This document shows positions 38,436-49,040 of a DNA stretch of 64,000 nucleotides, in pieces. Below the pieces are notes generated by a model. It did not search any database. It was not told where the DNA came from and saw only the letters and a program-made list of their open reading frames with translations. Positions within the stretch are counted from its first letter, which is position 1. Every line of letters begins with the position of its first letter. This DNA is from Lamellibrachia satsuma (Eukaryota; Annelida; Polychaeta; Sabellida; Siboglinidae): the NCBI GenBank assembly GCA_033239005.1, contig BSQZ01000026.1, positions 2,625,001-2,689,000 of the forward strand. Reading direction: 5' to 3'. The translations under genes and the position numbers were made by a program.

Positions 38436-39105
38436 CTAATCACGAAACAGCTGATTACCTTCAGCAAGAAAGCCACATTCTGAACAACTAATGAAAATAG
38501 ACCTAAATCATTATAATCATTGCCATTCTTTTAATTACAGTACACCATTAAATGACAATCTAGTATGATTTATCACTTGTGTTCATAGACATTGAAAAGT
38601 TAAATCTATTTAAAATTTGAACTTCCCATGACTTTTTCCTTCACGACCTGCCATTTACTATAACATCAGACAGATATTTGGGTTTAAACAACAACAAAAA
38701 CCGAAATATAAAACAAACTACCTTTATTTTTTTCATAACCTGGCCTACTTTTAGATTTAGAACAAATCGGACCAAGTTCCTTGTGTTTTATAAATAACAT
38801 ATTGTTTTTTCACAAAATGTTTTGGTGATTGAAGAACGTTTTGTGTAGCATTCCGTAACTCATAAATTATGTAGCGCTAGTTGAAATGGATGTTGCCCTT
38901 AAAACAGAAGACAAATATAAAAGTCTAAGAATGCACAAACAAGGAAATTATCCCTGATTGTTACATCTAAAATGTATTATCAACTCACAGTTAATAACAT
39001 TAACTCAGGATCTGCACCCACAGTGACTCAGCAACAAATATTTCACACATTAAAATATAACAAGGGTAACATCATGGACTCTAAACTAACTAGTGGAGAA
39101 ATTAC

Positions 39106-39181
39106 CACGAGTTCAATTTCCCCATCATGGATGCTGGCACCGATCTGTCAACACAGTAAGCTGTACTTTCTTGGCTTCATC
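39106..39181 (-). CDS. MAN2B1-like: MAN2B1-like exon with an 8-bp deletion (frameshift)
   Basis: 76 nt between an ACCACAG acceptor and a GTAATT donor. The first frame gives DEAKKVQLTVLTDR and then soon a stop. A second frame gives ASIHDGEIELV. Both neighbouring junctions are phase 0, so the exon should be a multiple of three. Comparison with the family string LTDRSQG shows exactly 8 bases missing between DR and GAS. This disables the reading frame unless it is a sequencing error. Confidence 0.85.
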
Positions 39182-39683
39182 CTGTGGTAAAAAACATTGT
39201 TATTTTATCATCTGACACAACATTTTCTTTTTTGACAAACATACCACAGATATATTGAATAATGCAATTAATGTGGCGAAATGGGACAGTTCAGTTTGAA
39301 ATTCTATCAAGCAGCTGCTACTAAATTAGATTTTGACTTCAAACAACTTTTATTTCGGCAAAATAATAATTATGGCAATATATATACTGTCTAATAGTTT
39401 TTGATCATTAATCATACCATATTGTACATACTACATTTATTCTGACATCTTGAATGCCCAAATGCATTTGAACCACAACTTGTTTAATATAATTATAAAA
39501 ACATAACATTTGTTCGAGATCATTCAAATTAAACAGATAACGGTCAACATAATAAAATGGATGCAGCCTATACATCAGTATATACCATTTTATTAAAAAA
39601 AAATTAACTTAAATATTTCTGCAGAATTTATCAACTGAACCCAGACAACTAGTCACTAGCCAATTTCCCCCTGGGCCACTCAC

Positions 39684-39771
39684 CCTGATGAAGATCCGGC
39701 TGTTGACGGGGTAGTAGTTCCCAGCCACCTCCTCTGTCTGATTCAGCTTCCATGTCGGCCGGTAGTCACGG
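39684..39771 (-). CDS. MAN2B1-like: MAN2B1-like exon ([13 protein letters not shown])
   Basis: 88 nt with CGTTACAG acceptor and GTGAGT donor. It starts with one base completing a codon and encodes 29 residues beginning [20 protein letters not shown] and ending NSRIFIR. This is one of the most conserved parts of lysosomal alpha-mannosidase; the human enzyme has nearly the same string. No damage is visible in this exon. Confidence 0.95.
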
Positions 39772-39849
39772 CTGTAACGAATGCATGCAGAGTATGTGCA
39801 TTTCATTTTGATGGTGACATTGATAATATAAGACATAGAATACATTACA

Positions 39850-40398
39850 ATTTAGCACTTTGTTTGCCTACCTAATTCTGTGCATACTGACTGTCGCCCG
39901 TCCAACAATGGTTGTTTCCTACAATCATTGCTGCAACCAGTGGCATGGAACTGATTACAGATTGTTGATTTGGATTTTGCGTTTTTGAACACATTGGAAC
40001 ACAGAGGTGTTAAATCTACCACTTTGGTTTTAGAGATGGTTTATATTAAAATATTTGCAGAAAACGCAGGAAAACGAAGCACACCCAAAAATTTAAACAA
40101 ATCTGTCCCCTGAACCCCCCCTTGCGCGCACTTTCCTCCCACAGCCATGGCATGTGGCCAGCGGTGCCAGACCTTCATCAACCTCCCTCACATCATCTCC
40201 TTTTAGCACCTCTGGATGCATTATTTGTTTATGGCGAACAACGTTGTTTTTGCCAAGGAAACAGTGGAACATTACTTGTTAGTGTTAAACTCACACTCTC
40301 TTGAGCATCTGTCGGCTGTTCGAGTCCGTGTAGAAGACCGACTGAGTGCTGAGACTTGTCGTGAACCGACTGATCACCTCCTTGCCAATGCCGTCTCT
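39850..40398. other. Intron-like sequence with an unassigned open frame
   Basis: No MAN2B1-like exon found here although several are expected. An open frame at 40216-40407 (+) has coding-like composition ([34 protein letters not shown]) but I do not recognise it. It runs straight into the minus-strand SINE at 40399. Confidence 0.35.
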
Positions 40399-40580
40399 AA
40401 ATGGTAAAGGTACGTTCTTATACAGCACAGGATCTAGTCATTGGAACTATTCAAAACACTTTACACCTCATTCCCTGGCAGATCTGCTCATTCCAACGCC
40501 ATCTCCATTTCTCTGGAAAGCATTCAGCCATGTTGGAATTACTGCACAAAGACTATTCATTTACATGTCCACCTCAACAA
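40399..40580 (-). mobile_element. SINE fragment, headless
   Basis: Reverse complement of the SINE body and tail at 9940-10113 (TGGCAGATCTGCTCATTCCA, GGTAAAGGTACGTTCTTATA). The tRNA-like head is missing. Confidence 0.85.
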
Positions 40581-41337
40581 ATAAAAAATCACAGTTGCTT
40601 CAAATTAATAGAGTTTATTAGTTTATTAGCCAACATAGAAACACATAATGTACAGTCCAGTCTACACAATGTAACAACACTGTGACACTAGTATGTATGA
40701 AGATGAACATGATTCAAGTCAAACATCATGTTCAGTTCATGTTACACATTGTAAGAACACTGTAACGCTAGTACATACATGTGAAATTGAGCATGATTCA
40801 AGTTAAGTGTCATGGAATTTGCGGAAGCAATCTGAACCAACAACAGAGAGGTACAGCTGGCATTTAGTGCACATAAACCGCGTTCTTCTACTGCATCCCG
40901 AATTCTTACATCTGCCTTGTCCCTCAAATTGATAGGGCCAGTGATTGTACTTGTCACGCCTGATCGCAATTGGGACATCAGAATTCTTCAATGATCTCAT
41001 GGGCCGCTTAGCCTTCATAAACAGTTGTTACAACCCCAGCCATGAGTGTTTGGGCTATGTCCATCAGGAAGTCTTTCATGCATCCCCTCCCTCCCAATTC
41101 CCTGTAGATACACCAGCCATTTACTATACAAAGACTCAGCAGATAGTTGAAGACGTGGATATACCATTTCCGCGTGCGACATTCTCCCATTGGATCTTTT
41201 CCAATGAAGTTGTAAGCAGTTAGAACTCTCTTACTGTCCATCCAAGCTTACACAACAACTTGATCTCTGAATGTTTTCTGGTCAACTGAACCACAGCCAG
41301 TTTTCTTCAGATCTTTCTTTTTGGTTACATTGTAGTG

Positions 41338-41940
41338 TCTTGTCCTGGCTACGACAGCACAATGTTCTCTTCTTGGGCTCAAGTTGTTGTGAAAGCCTGG
41401 CTACGACAGCACAATATTCTCTTCTTGGTCTCAAGTTGTTGTGTAAGCCTGGCTATGACAGCATTAGGTTCTTATCCTGGTCTCAAGTTGTTGTGAAAGC
41501 CTGGCTACGACAGCACAATGTTCTCTTCTTGGGCTCAAGTTGTTGTGTAAGCCTGGCTACGACAGCATTAGGTTCTTATCCAGGTCTCAAGTTGTTGTGT
41601 AAGCCTGGCTACGACAGCATTAGGTTCTTATCCAGGTCTCAAGTTGTTGTGTAAGCCTGGCTACGACAGCACAATATTCTATTCTTGGTCTCAAGTTGTG
41701 TAAGCCTGGCTACAACAGCACAATATTCTCTTCTTGGGCTCAAGTTGTTGTGTAAGCCTGGCTACGACCGCACAATATTCTCTTCTTGGTCTCAAGTTGT
41801 TGTGTAAGCCTGGCTACGACAGCACAATATTCTATTCTTGGGCTCAACTTGTTGTGTAAGCCTGACTACGACAGCACTATAATCTCTCCTTCGGCTCAAG
41901 TTGTTGTGTAAGCCTGACTATGGCTGCACTATATTCTCTG
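41338..41940. repeat. 52-bp tandem array grown inside piggyBac coding sequence
   Basis: About 11 copies of a 52-bp unit (TCAAGTTGTTGTGTAAGCCT, GGCTACGACAGCACAATATT, CTCTTCTTGG). The right edge joins the transposase frame at EYSAAIVRLTQQLEPKERL; translated on the minus strand in one frame each unit repeats that peptide, so the unit was copied from transposase coding DNA. As 52 is not a multiple of three the frame is lost after one unit. Confidence 0.93.
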
Positions 41941-42690
41941 ATGGGTCTACCAACACTGACACCACTAGTGAGGACCTTCAGGTCACCACCACAAACCTCG
42001 AAGTCATACACGTAGCCAGAAATTCCTGCCCTACACCACAATTTATATCCCCACTTAACAGGTTTCTTGGGCATATACTTCTTTAGCCCATGTCTGCCCT
42101 TGAATGGGATCATCATCTCATCTATTGCCAAATATGTTTCCATCTCAACAACATTGCGAAACCTCTTTCTCAGGCTAGTAAGGAGTGGGTGCAGCTTGTA
42201 TAGTCTACTATAAACAGCTTCCCTCGGTAGTTTCTGCAGTGCATTATCATTGAAATGGATATTAACCAAGATTTCCAACACTTGTTGCTGTGGCCCAGTA
42301 CATGCGTCTATCAGGTAGTTTTGTAATACCCATGTACAATGTACTTCCAAGTACCTGGGTGATTTCTTTCCTTGAGACTGCAGCTATGGCTCTCTCCTTT
42401 GATCGTGAGAACACCAGTTGTTATATAGGTTTATTTGGAACACTATTTGATAAGCAATGTCATCATCAAACATCAAGTGAAAGAATTCATATCAGCTACT
42501 TGCAAATGTGATTCCTTCCGCAAAATGCTCTTTCAGTTTGAGCTTCATTTCTGGAATATTTTATTCATCTGGTATTGTCCAACTTTCACTTGTTTATTTC
42601 AGCTTCAGTTGGAACTGCAGCTGTAGCTGGCTGTACTAAGTCCTGGATTGGAACATCATCATCGGATGAGTCACTGCTTTGTCTGCCACC

Positions 42691-42936
42691 AAAACAACAC
42701 AATTCGGGTGGCTGTCATTCCAGATGCTGAGAGTGAAGATGACTTTGACAACTGAGATATTGATGTGGAATATGTTGTAAGTGAAAGCGAAAGTGTTGTT
42801 GGTCTCAAGCCTTGAGACTTGAGACCAACAACACTTTCGCTTTCACTTACAACATATTCCACATCAATATCTCAATTGTCAAAGTCATCTTCACTCTCAG
42901 CATCTGGAATGACAGCCACCCGAATTGTGTTGTTTT
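42691..42936. repeat. 119-bp inverted repeat with 8-bp loop (piggyBac N-terminus)
   Basis: Arms 42691-42809 and 42818-42936 are reverse complements with one mismatch (ACAACTGAG against CTCAATTGT). The right arm is in the natural orientation of the minus-strand transposase and encodes its acidic N-terminus (AESEDDFDN, stop, DIDVEYVVSESES). The left arm is an inverted copy. A transcript would fold into a near-perfect 119-bp hairpin. Confidence 0.95.
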
Positions 42937-42940
42937 GTCG

Positions 42941-43724
42941 TCGTAACCCATACACTCAATAAATATTGCAATATAAATAGTTGCCTGACCTGATAATTTT
43001 GTTACCACAACTAACACAAGTACCCAAAGTACAAAAATATACTGTGCTACCACAGTTCAATTAACCACTTACAGCCAGTCATTTATGCTTCCTTGTATTC
43101 TCTAATAATGCTTATTTCATCGTGCTACATTATCAAACTTAATATTTTTTGACAAAATATCTGAAAAATCTTACCATGGACTCATTCTACTGGATGTGGC
43201 CATGCTGGAAAATTTTAAGTGACACCTAATGCCACCTGGTGAATAAATTCGAACTAAATGTACTCTCCTGAGTACATTGGGCAAATGTGGAACTTCTCAA
43301 TCTTTGTTCTTCAAAATAATTATTTTTCAATAATATTTGTTGAATTAATTTTTTTAATCTTTTGAGTACGATGGGCACTAAAGGAGTACTTTTTGCTAAA
43401 ATTAATTAATTTAAACGAAATTATCTTAAGGACTTTTAAAGATCGTTTACAGTACTTGAAGAAATATAATGCAATATAGATCATTCAAACGCGATACAAT
43501 GTGCAAGATTCACAAACTAATGCTTTCTTGGTGACAATCTTTGAACAATTTGCTGGATTGAATTATTTCACTAATCTCGTGCCATGAAAAATTATAAGGA
43601 ATTTAAAAGGATATTTTGCAAAAAAGAAGGAATTTTAAAGGATGGGACAAAATAAAGAATTTTCTTTAAAATAAAGGAATGGTATGACCATTTTAAATCG
43701 GGAGACATCTGCTTTATTACTGAC
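42941..43724. other. Intron-like sequence, no exon found
   Basis: AT-rich. MAN2B1-like exons are expected between here and 39771 but none was recognised on the minus strand. Confidence 0.45.
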
Positions 43725-43834
43725 CTGAGCTTCAACTGTCATTGCGTTTGGCCCCAGTACAGAGTAGGCTGGCTGTGTCACGGGAATGTTCACCCACCAG
43801 GTAACTGGACGACCAATAGGGTTGAACACGGTCA
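43725..43834 (-). CDS. MAN2B1-like: MAN2B1-like exon, start of the C-terminal domain region
   Basis: 110 nt, flanked by TTACAG acceptor and GTCAGT donor on the minus strand. It begins with two bases completing a codon and ends in phase 0. The 36 residues include VFNPIGRPVTWWVNIPV, matching the YNPLGR...W.VRLPV segment of lysosomal alpha-mannosidases, where the domain after the catalytic core begins. The exons that should follow (segment ending in the FSTYSV and FDP-type motifs) are not found before 39771. Confidence 0.88.
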
Positions 43835-44067
43835 CTGTAAGCAAGAAATGTTTTGACATTGAACAACTTTGAAAATAAATGTACCTGACTAACTTTTGAG
43901 TACAAGTTTACATGGCATTATATAATATTCTAACTCGCCATTCTAGATTGATCACATGTTCATTTTAAGAAACAAACTTGTTATTGCCAAACAAACGCCA
44001 TCTTTTCCAGAAAACTTGTTAGTAAATATATGCACGTGTTGGCGCAAGCTGCCGTACCCACATACAT

Positions 44068-44855
44068 AAATAGAACATCCGTTAGTAAAAGGGGGATGCT
44101 TAATTATATAACTCTATGGCCGTACCACACCACGTGTGAAGATTCTCAATAATATATGCATCACGTGCTGAAATCCGACCACCGCATTGGTTTACATCCG
44201 TCCAATGGTGCTCACCTACCTGCGAAAAATAAACATGCGATCGGCGTACACTAGCTGACCCGATTTTCGCGTATGCCTTAGCCTGCCAACAGTCTCTAGG
44301 AAATTCTGTCATCAGGACGAACCTAGAAAATGGGCGATTTCATTTTGTGTAAGATGTTCGCATGGGTGGACGTGTTACTGGAGAACTGGCCCATTAAGCA
44401 GACAGCCGAGTCAGCCGACAGTATTTCACCAGGATAGAAGAAGAAGGTCGACAGTTAGTAACGTGAGTGTCTTTTGTGAACTGAATGTCCGGAAGTTAAC
44501 ATCTTTACAGACTTCAGTTCAGTCAACTCCATACTCAACTTCTTGACTATTATTCATTTATTGATATCGTACCATTTGTGGACGTAGTACGCGATCGTAA
44601 AGCTTTCTCCCAACTTAGCCATAACCATGGACATGGTTATTTGTATTATGACGTCGTGAGGACATACCTTCAATGGCTTTATAAATACAAAACAAATAAA
44701 CACGGATTGCGTTCGTTCAGTGACAGTGTTGACAGTGACTGGTTATCGTCACTTCAGACTCTAAAATTTAATGTTAGCTGAATCGTGTATTTTGCATTTT
44801 TGATTTTCAATTTCATGTGGCACGATTGTTATGAGGTATATACTTTATTACAACA
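44068..44855. repeat. Upstream region of the receptor gene, copy 1
   Basis: Collinear with 45910-46515: CCGTTAGTAAAA, GGCGATTT.ATT, GCATGG.TGGACGTGTT, the stretch ACAGTATTTCACCAGGATAG AAGAAGAAGGTCGACAG, and GCTGAATC.TGTATTT. It is CpG-richer than its surroundings. It could contain a promoter and a non-coding first exon that were duplicated ahead of the plus-strand receptor gene. Confidence 0.8.
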
Positions 44856-45009
44856 CTAGTACATATCTGAAACCATGCCCTTTATATGTGCTAGGAATGT
44901 GTGAAGCCATAGCCATCCCAATGGGGCATCTTAACAATTAGTAATTGGCTTGCTACTCCTGCATTGACAATGACATATTACTGTTACCCCATGCCTGGAC
45001 TGTCAACAA

Positions 45010-45722
45010 CTTGTACTCTAAATCATACAAATTCTGAATATCATAGAGATTCTGAATATCACATCATTAAACAGATTAACTGCACAATGCACACAGGAAC
45101 GATTGGATAAAACATATCACACCACTCCACCTGACTGGGTGGGGTGAGGGTGGTAGCCATGATTGGGAGAATGATATCTGGAGGTGTTCATTGTAAATAA
45201 TGTTATAATGTTATGCCATTTTATGCAAAGTAGTAGGCTCCTCATGCACTGGCAATTGGTCCAAACCGGTCTCAGGTAATAGATCAGTCCTAGTTAACGT
45301 TTTGAATTTACAATGTGTGCAAATAGGCCCATAACTTGCACACAAAGGAACTTAACCGTTCTCTGTAATTCTGTCATTATCTAGAGCGATAAGAGTGTAA
45401 TCCATAATTCCCAGAATTCAGAGATTTAGTTGGTTAACAAAATAATCCATACAGAAATATGATATAATTTGATAACCTGCAGCATTATATATTTTGTTAA
45501 TAAGAAAACGTAGAATCAGTGAAATAATAAATTGAGCATTATTGCATATCGCCTCTGTGATTTCCAGTAATTGCGGTTTTGTTAGAAACTACACTTTCAG
45601 AAACCCATTCTATGCCCAAATAAGTGTTCTCAAGCTAATATGATGATATTATATTTTCAATGTTGTTTAACATAGTCAACCAGGAGATTCAAAACTAATC
45701 AACTGACGTAGAATAGCTGAAA
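45010..45722. repeat. Dispersed repeat, pairs with 12840-13585
   Basis: The second member of the pair described at 12840-13585. It lies exactly between the two copies of the receptor upstream region. Confidence 0.88.
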
Positions 45723-45909
45723 AAAATTTTATTCCAGGGTCTGATGTATGATTATAGAAAGTTTGTTTCCAAAACCCCATCAGCTGAGAAAGCCCTTAAT
45801 TCCTGCCAAACAAGAGCCTATTCAACCAGACCACAACACCAAATCCTTTCACCATATTCCTCTTGTTGACACAAGTTACCTATACTGTCATGGTGCGAGC
45901 ACAGACGTA

Positions 45910-46515
45910 AATAGAACACCCGTTAGTAAAACGTGTATGGGGGATAATTAATGATGTAACTCTATGGGTGCAAGTGACAAACGGTGGCGCCACAGTGCGG
46001 ATCCAGGATAAAAATGTTCGCGCATGCGCTGAGCCTGCCAACAGCCTATTGGGAAAATCCCATCGGGAGCAAAACTGACTGCGCCTTGGGTAACGTGTAG
46101 GAAGAAGATGGGCGATTTAATTGTGCGTAAGATTTTCGCATGGATGGACGTGTTGCTGAAGAACTGGCGCACTGTTAAACATACAGCCGAGTCAGCAGAC
46201 AGTATTTCACCAGGATAGAAGAAGAAGGTCGACAGTAACTTGAGTTGAGCAAGTGTCTATTACGAATGTCTGGAAGTAAACATCTTCACTTCAGTCCAGA
46301 CTTCACCTCGTGACTAGTATCGATATCGTACAATTCGTAGACGGACGGAAGAAGACGTAGTACGTGATCGTAGAGTTCTGCCAAATTAACCATACACATG
46401 GTTATTAGTGTTACGTGTCAGTGACTGGTTATCGTCAAATCTCTAAATGTTAGCTGAATCTTGTATTTGACATTTTTTATTTTCAATTTCATGTTGTGAG
46501 GTATACTTTATCACA
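45910..46515. repeat. Upstream region of the receptor gene, copy 2
   Basis: Partner of 44068-44855, closer to the coding exons. A good splice donor (CTAAG then GTAAGA at 46650) follows about 130 bp downstream and could end a 5' UTR exon joined to the acceptor at 46793. This is inference from splice signals. Confidence 0.75.
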
Positions 46516-46794
46516 AAACTTTCACGAGATGATAACACTTCTGAATTATTTATTGTTAAACTCTGTCTGAAGACAAATTAAGATCTGATCAGTGTAATCG
46601 ATGAACCAAAAGGATCACGTGTCTGTGATCAGAACCATCCTAGGCTAAGGTAAGATGTTAGAAGACGTAGGCAATATCTATTGAACTATTCCAGCAAGAT
46701 TGATTGTTAGCTCAACTTTAGTTTCAGAAATGTCATGGTTATGTGTAGACCTACAAGTGAAAAACTTGTAGTTATACTTATTTATACTTTCAGA

Positions 46795-46987
46795 ATGGCG
46801 TACCACCAGTGTGACAAGTACGTTTGTCTGCTGCTGCTGTCTGTGATAAACATGGCAGTGTCCACCACAATGGCAGAATCATGTGGCAGATGTCAATAGT
46901 GATACTACGACCCTGACATCGAAGAGTGCACAGACTGCTCTATTGCCTGTAATCCTGCAAAGAATCATTGTGAACGTGTCTGCCCGG
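46795..46987 (+). CDS. Receptor exon 1: signal peptide and cysteine-rich domain
   Basis: The ATG at 46795 lies just after an acceptor (TTTCAG) and is followed by a hydrophobic signal sequence. The exon ends TGC CCG G before GTAAGA. The stops TAG (46897-46899) and TGA (46900-46902) interrupt it after CGRCQ. Beyond them the same frame gives YYDPDIEECTDCSIACNPAK and then NHCERVC. Confidence 0.82.
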
Positions 46988-47382
46988 GTAAGACTTGAAC
47001 TGAATGATCAATTCATATAAAACTACATTTTCAAGTATATAATTTTACACATATAAACAACAAAACATGTTACAATTGAGTTATTCTTCAGGCTGACTTC
47101 CACTTAAAATGATAGGGCATGATAAGTTTATTTTGAAATTAACAGAGGTTGTAACACCTGTTCTAAGTAAATGTAAAATTGGTCTATCTGACGAGATCTG
47201 AAGTCATGCCCTTTGTGGTGCTGCTTAATATTGTGGCCTACATGCCTGCAGTGGTATTTAAGCACACATCTGTCGAGCAAGGCAAGGGCACTGGGTGATA
47301 TCCACTATGTAGGGAACCCCGACCTTTGGTCACAATGGTGAAGGGATGCATGTGTTGTATCGAGTAGTGAATAAACGTATGG

Positions 47383-48235
47383 GCCAAATAACAGTACAGG
47401 GTGGCAAATCGGTCAAATTTAATAATAGTATAGTGCCGAATAACAGTATAGGGGCCTTAGGGGGGCAAATTGTTAAAAAACAAATAATAGCACAGTGAAA
47501 AAATTACTAGTATATTTGTCTTTTTAGCACCGAAGCAATTTTTTTACTCAACACGAAGGCGGCGTCCCTAGAAAACTATGCGGATCGTCTGTATCTTGGG
47601 TTTTTTCTGCCGAATAATTATGTTTAAACTTTGTGCGTATTGGCGTCACCGCAGATATAGTAACCGCATTTTATGTTTGTGAAAAAACGGGGAATTTTCC
47701 ATTTTTAAATGGACATTAAAATTTTATTGAATTGAATACGCAAGCCCGTTTCATGGGAAACCGCCGCCAGCCGGTTATGACCGTTTACGCGATGATAAAG
47801 GCGTTTAAACTAATAACATACCATGTTGTGCTCCAGAGAACTAAGGATTCTGATGGATTCATCTAATCATGGAATTCTAACGGTCTAATCTAGGATCCCC
47901 GTTAAATTCACGACTGTCGTTCAAAGGGATGAAAGCCGTCAGATGGAGCCACGTGCAACTCTAGTTGGGAGCAAGTGATTTTAGCGCGAGCGGTAAACCG
48001 CTCCGTGGATAATTGATTGGCGCTAGCTATACTATAGGGACTGAGGGGGATTGCTCTCCTAAAAATTATGCCCTGCATAATTTGCCACGATTATCAGATA
48101 ATATAGGCTGGCACAAATGTTTAAATTCAATAATAGTATAGTGCCAAATAAGTTGCGTCTAGGGTGGCATTTTTCATCAAATAAATACGCGTATAGGGAC
48201 GCTTATTTGGCACTCAAGAGTAGGTATTTTTGTGC
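47383..48235. mobile_element. Unclassified GC- and CpG-richer insert in receptor intron 1
   Basis: Composition changes abruptly (CGCCGCCAGCCGG, GCGCGAGCGG). Direct repeats AATAATAGTATAGTGCC occur near both ends (47421-47440 and 48127-48147), with GGGTGGCA motifs outside them. It looks like an inserted element. No inverted ends or open frame recognised. Confidence 0.45.
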
Positions 48236-48388
48236 CAGTAACATCGACACTTCAGAGGGGTTGTATTTTAATTATCGCAACTATATGTCTTAACAAACCA
48301 TTAGAGCTTATTTTATGTATCATATTATGATAGGTGCTCTTGGCCACTGTCCTGGTGAAACATATAACAGTTATGTATTTTGTTTCAG

Positions 48389-48517
48389 ATTGGCCAGACT
48401 GCCAATCAACAACACTGCCAAGTGCACCTACAACCCAAATGTCTACAACATCACCACAATGGCCCTGGATTGTTGTTCTAGTTTTGGTTGTTCTACTGGT
48501 ATCCATACTTGCTGGTG
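48389..48517 (+). CDS. Receptor exon 2: stalk and transmembrane segment
   Basis: 129 nt between TGTTTCAG and GTAAGT. With the last G of exon 1 it begins DWPDCQSTTLPSAPTTQMST and runs into WPWIVVLVLVVLLVSILAG. Frame intact; phase 1 at both ends. Confidence 0.88.
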
Positions 48518-49040
48518 GTAAGTGTACAACATTTATGAATTATTCAAATAGATGGGGACAAATTGACACCTCTCTAGTCTCCACATCTTAGATTAAATTC
48601 ACATCTGCCTGGTGTGCATCTTTATAGAAGCAGTTTAACCTAAATTGCTGCAAGATTTTGTCATTTCCTCATGTTGAACTAGAACTTTCCATGGTTTAAC
48701 ATGTTTCCATTTTGTGGAATAAAATACAAGATGAAATAAATGTTACATAGTTGTTTTAACAAACACCCTGTCAATGTCACTGATGTTTATCATTATGTTT
48801 TTTAAGTATTCCAAATTCAACATTTAAATACACTAAACTATTGACATTGGTACACAGTGGATTGTTCAACATACACATTTTTAAAAAAACTTACAATGTT
48901 ACAGTTTTATTTTAACTTACAGGTCGAATTGTGTATTTTTCAGGTTAAAATTTCAAAGTAAAAACACCAGTACCAGCTTGTTGCTAAGGACTGTGTATGA
49001 AAGAACGTATCTTTTTATATCTTGTTTTTGTTTGATGCAG

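Larger units (their letters stand above)
40745..42940 (-). mobile_element. Decayed piggyBac transposase gene
   Basis: piggyBac transposases cut and paste DNA at TTAA sites using a DDD catalytic core. On the minus strand: an acidic N-terminus (SEDDFDN, VSESESVVGL, SSDDDVPIQDLV), then a 157-codon frame at 41877-42350 with YLAIDEMMIPFKGRHGLKKY, MPKKPVKWGYKLWCRAGISG and YVYDFEVCGGDL, the hallmark of the family (the D of AIDEMM is catalytic). After a 52-bp repeat array come WMDSKRVLTAYNFIG, RKWYIHVFNYLLSLCIVNGW and a cysteine-rich tail (RCKNSGCSRRTRFMCTKCQL). The segment before RKWY is deleted, and stops are frequent. It lies where exons of the MAN2B1-like gene are missing. Confidence 0.93.
3331..43834 (-). 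pseudogene. MAN2B1-like: Lysosomal alpha-mannosidase-like gene, C-terminal part only, probably a pseudogene
   Basis: Lysosomal alpha-mannosidase (glycoside hydrolase family 38) removes alpha-linked mannose from N-glycans in lysosomes. Eight exons on the minus strand match its C-terminal beta-domain region: 43725-43834, 39684-39771, 39106-39181, 38345-38435, 37383-37528, 34517-34666, 33736-33856 and 3331-3434. Family signatures in order: [77 protein letters not shown]. Splice phases agree across the last six junctions. Against function: the exon at 39106-39181 lacks 8 bp in the conserved LTDRSQG segment and shifts frame. Exons for roughly 150 residues expected between 39771 and 43725 are not found. 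The catalytic N-terminal half is absent from 43.8-55.6 kb. The last intron is 30 kb. Most likely a truncated duplicate; an assembly error is possible. Confidence 0.88.

Noticed and set aside
40122..43724. Missing alpha-mannosidase exons hidden here
   Set aside because: I read the minus strand for the expected motifs and found only SINE, piggyBac and AT-rich DNA.
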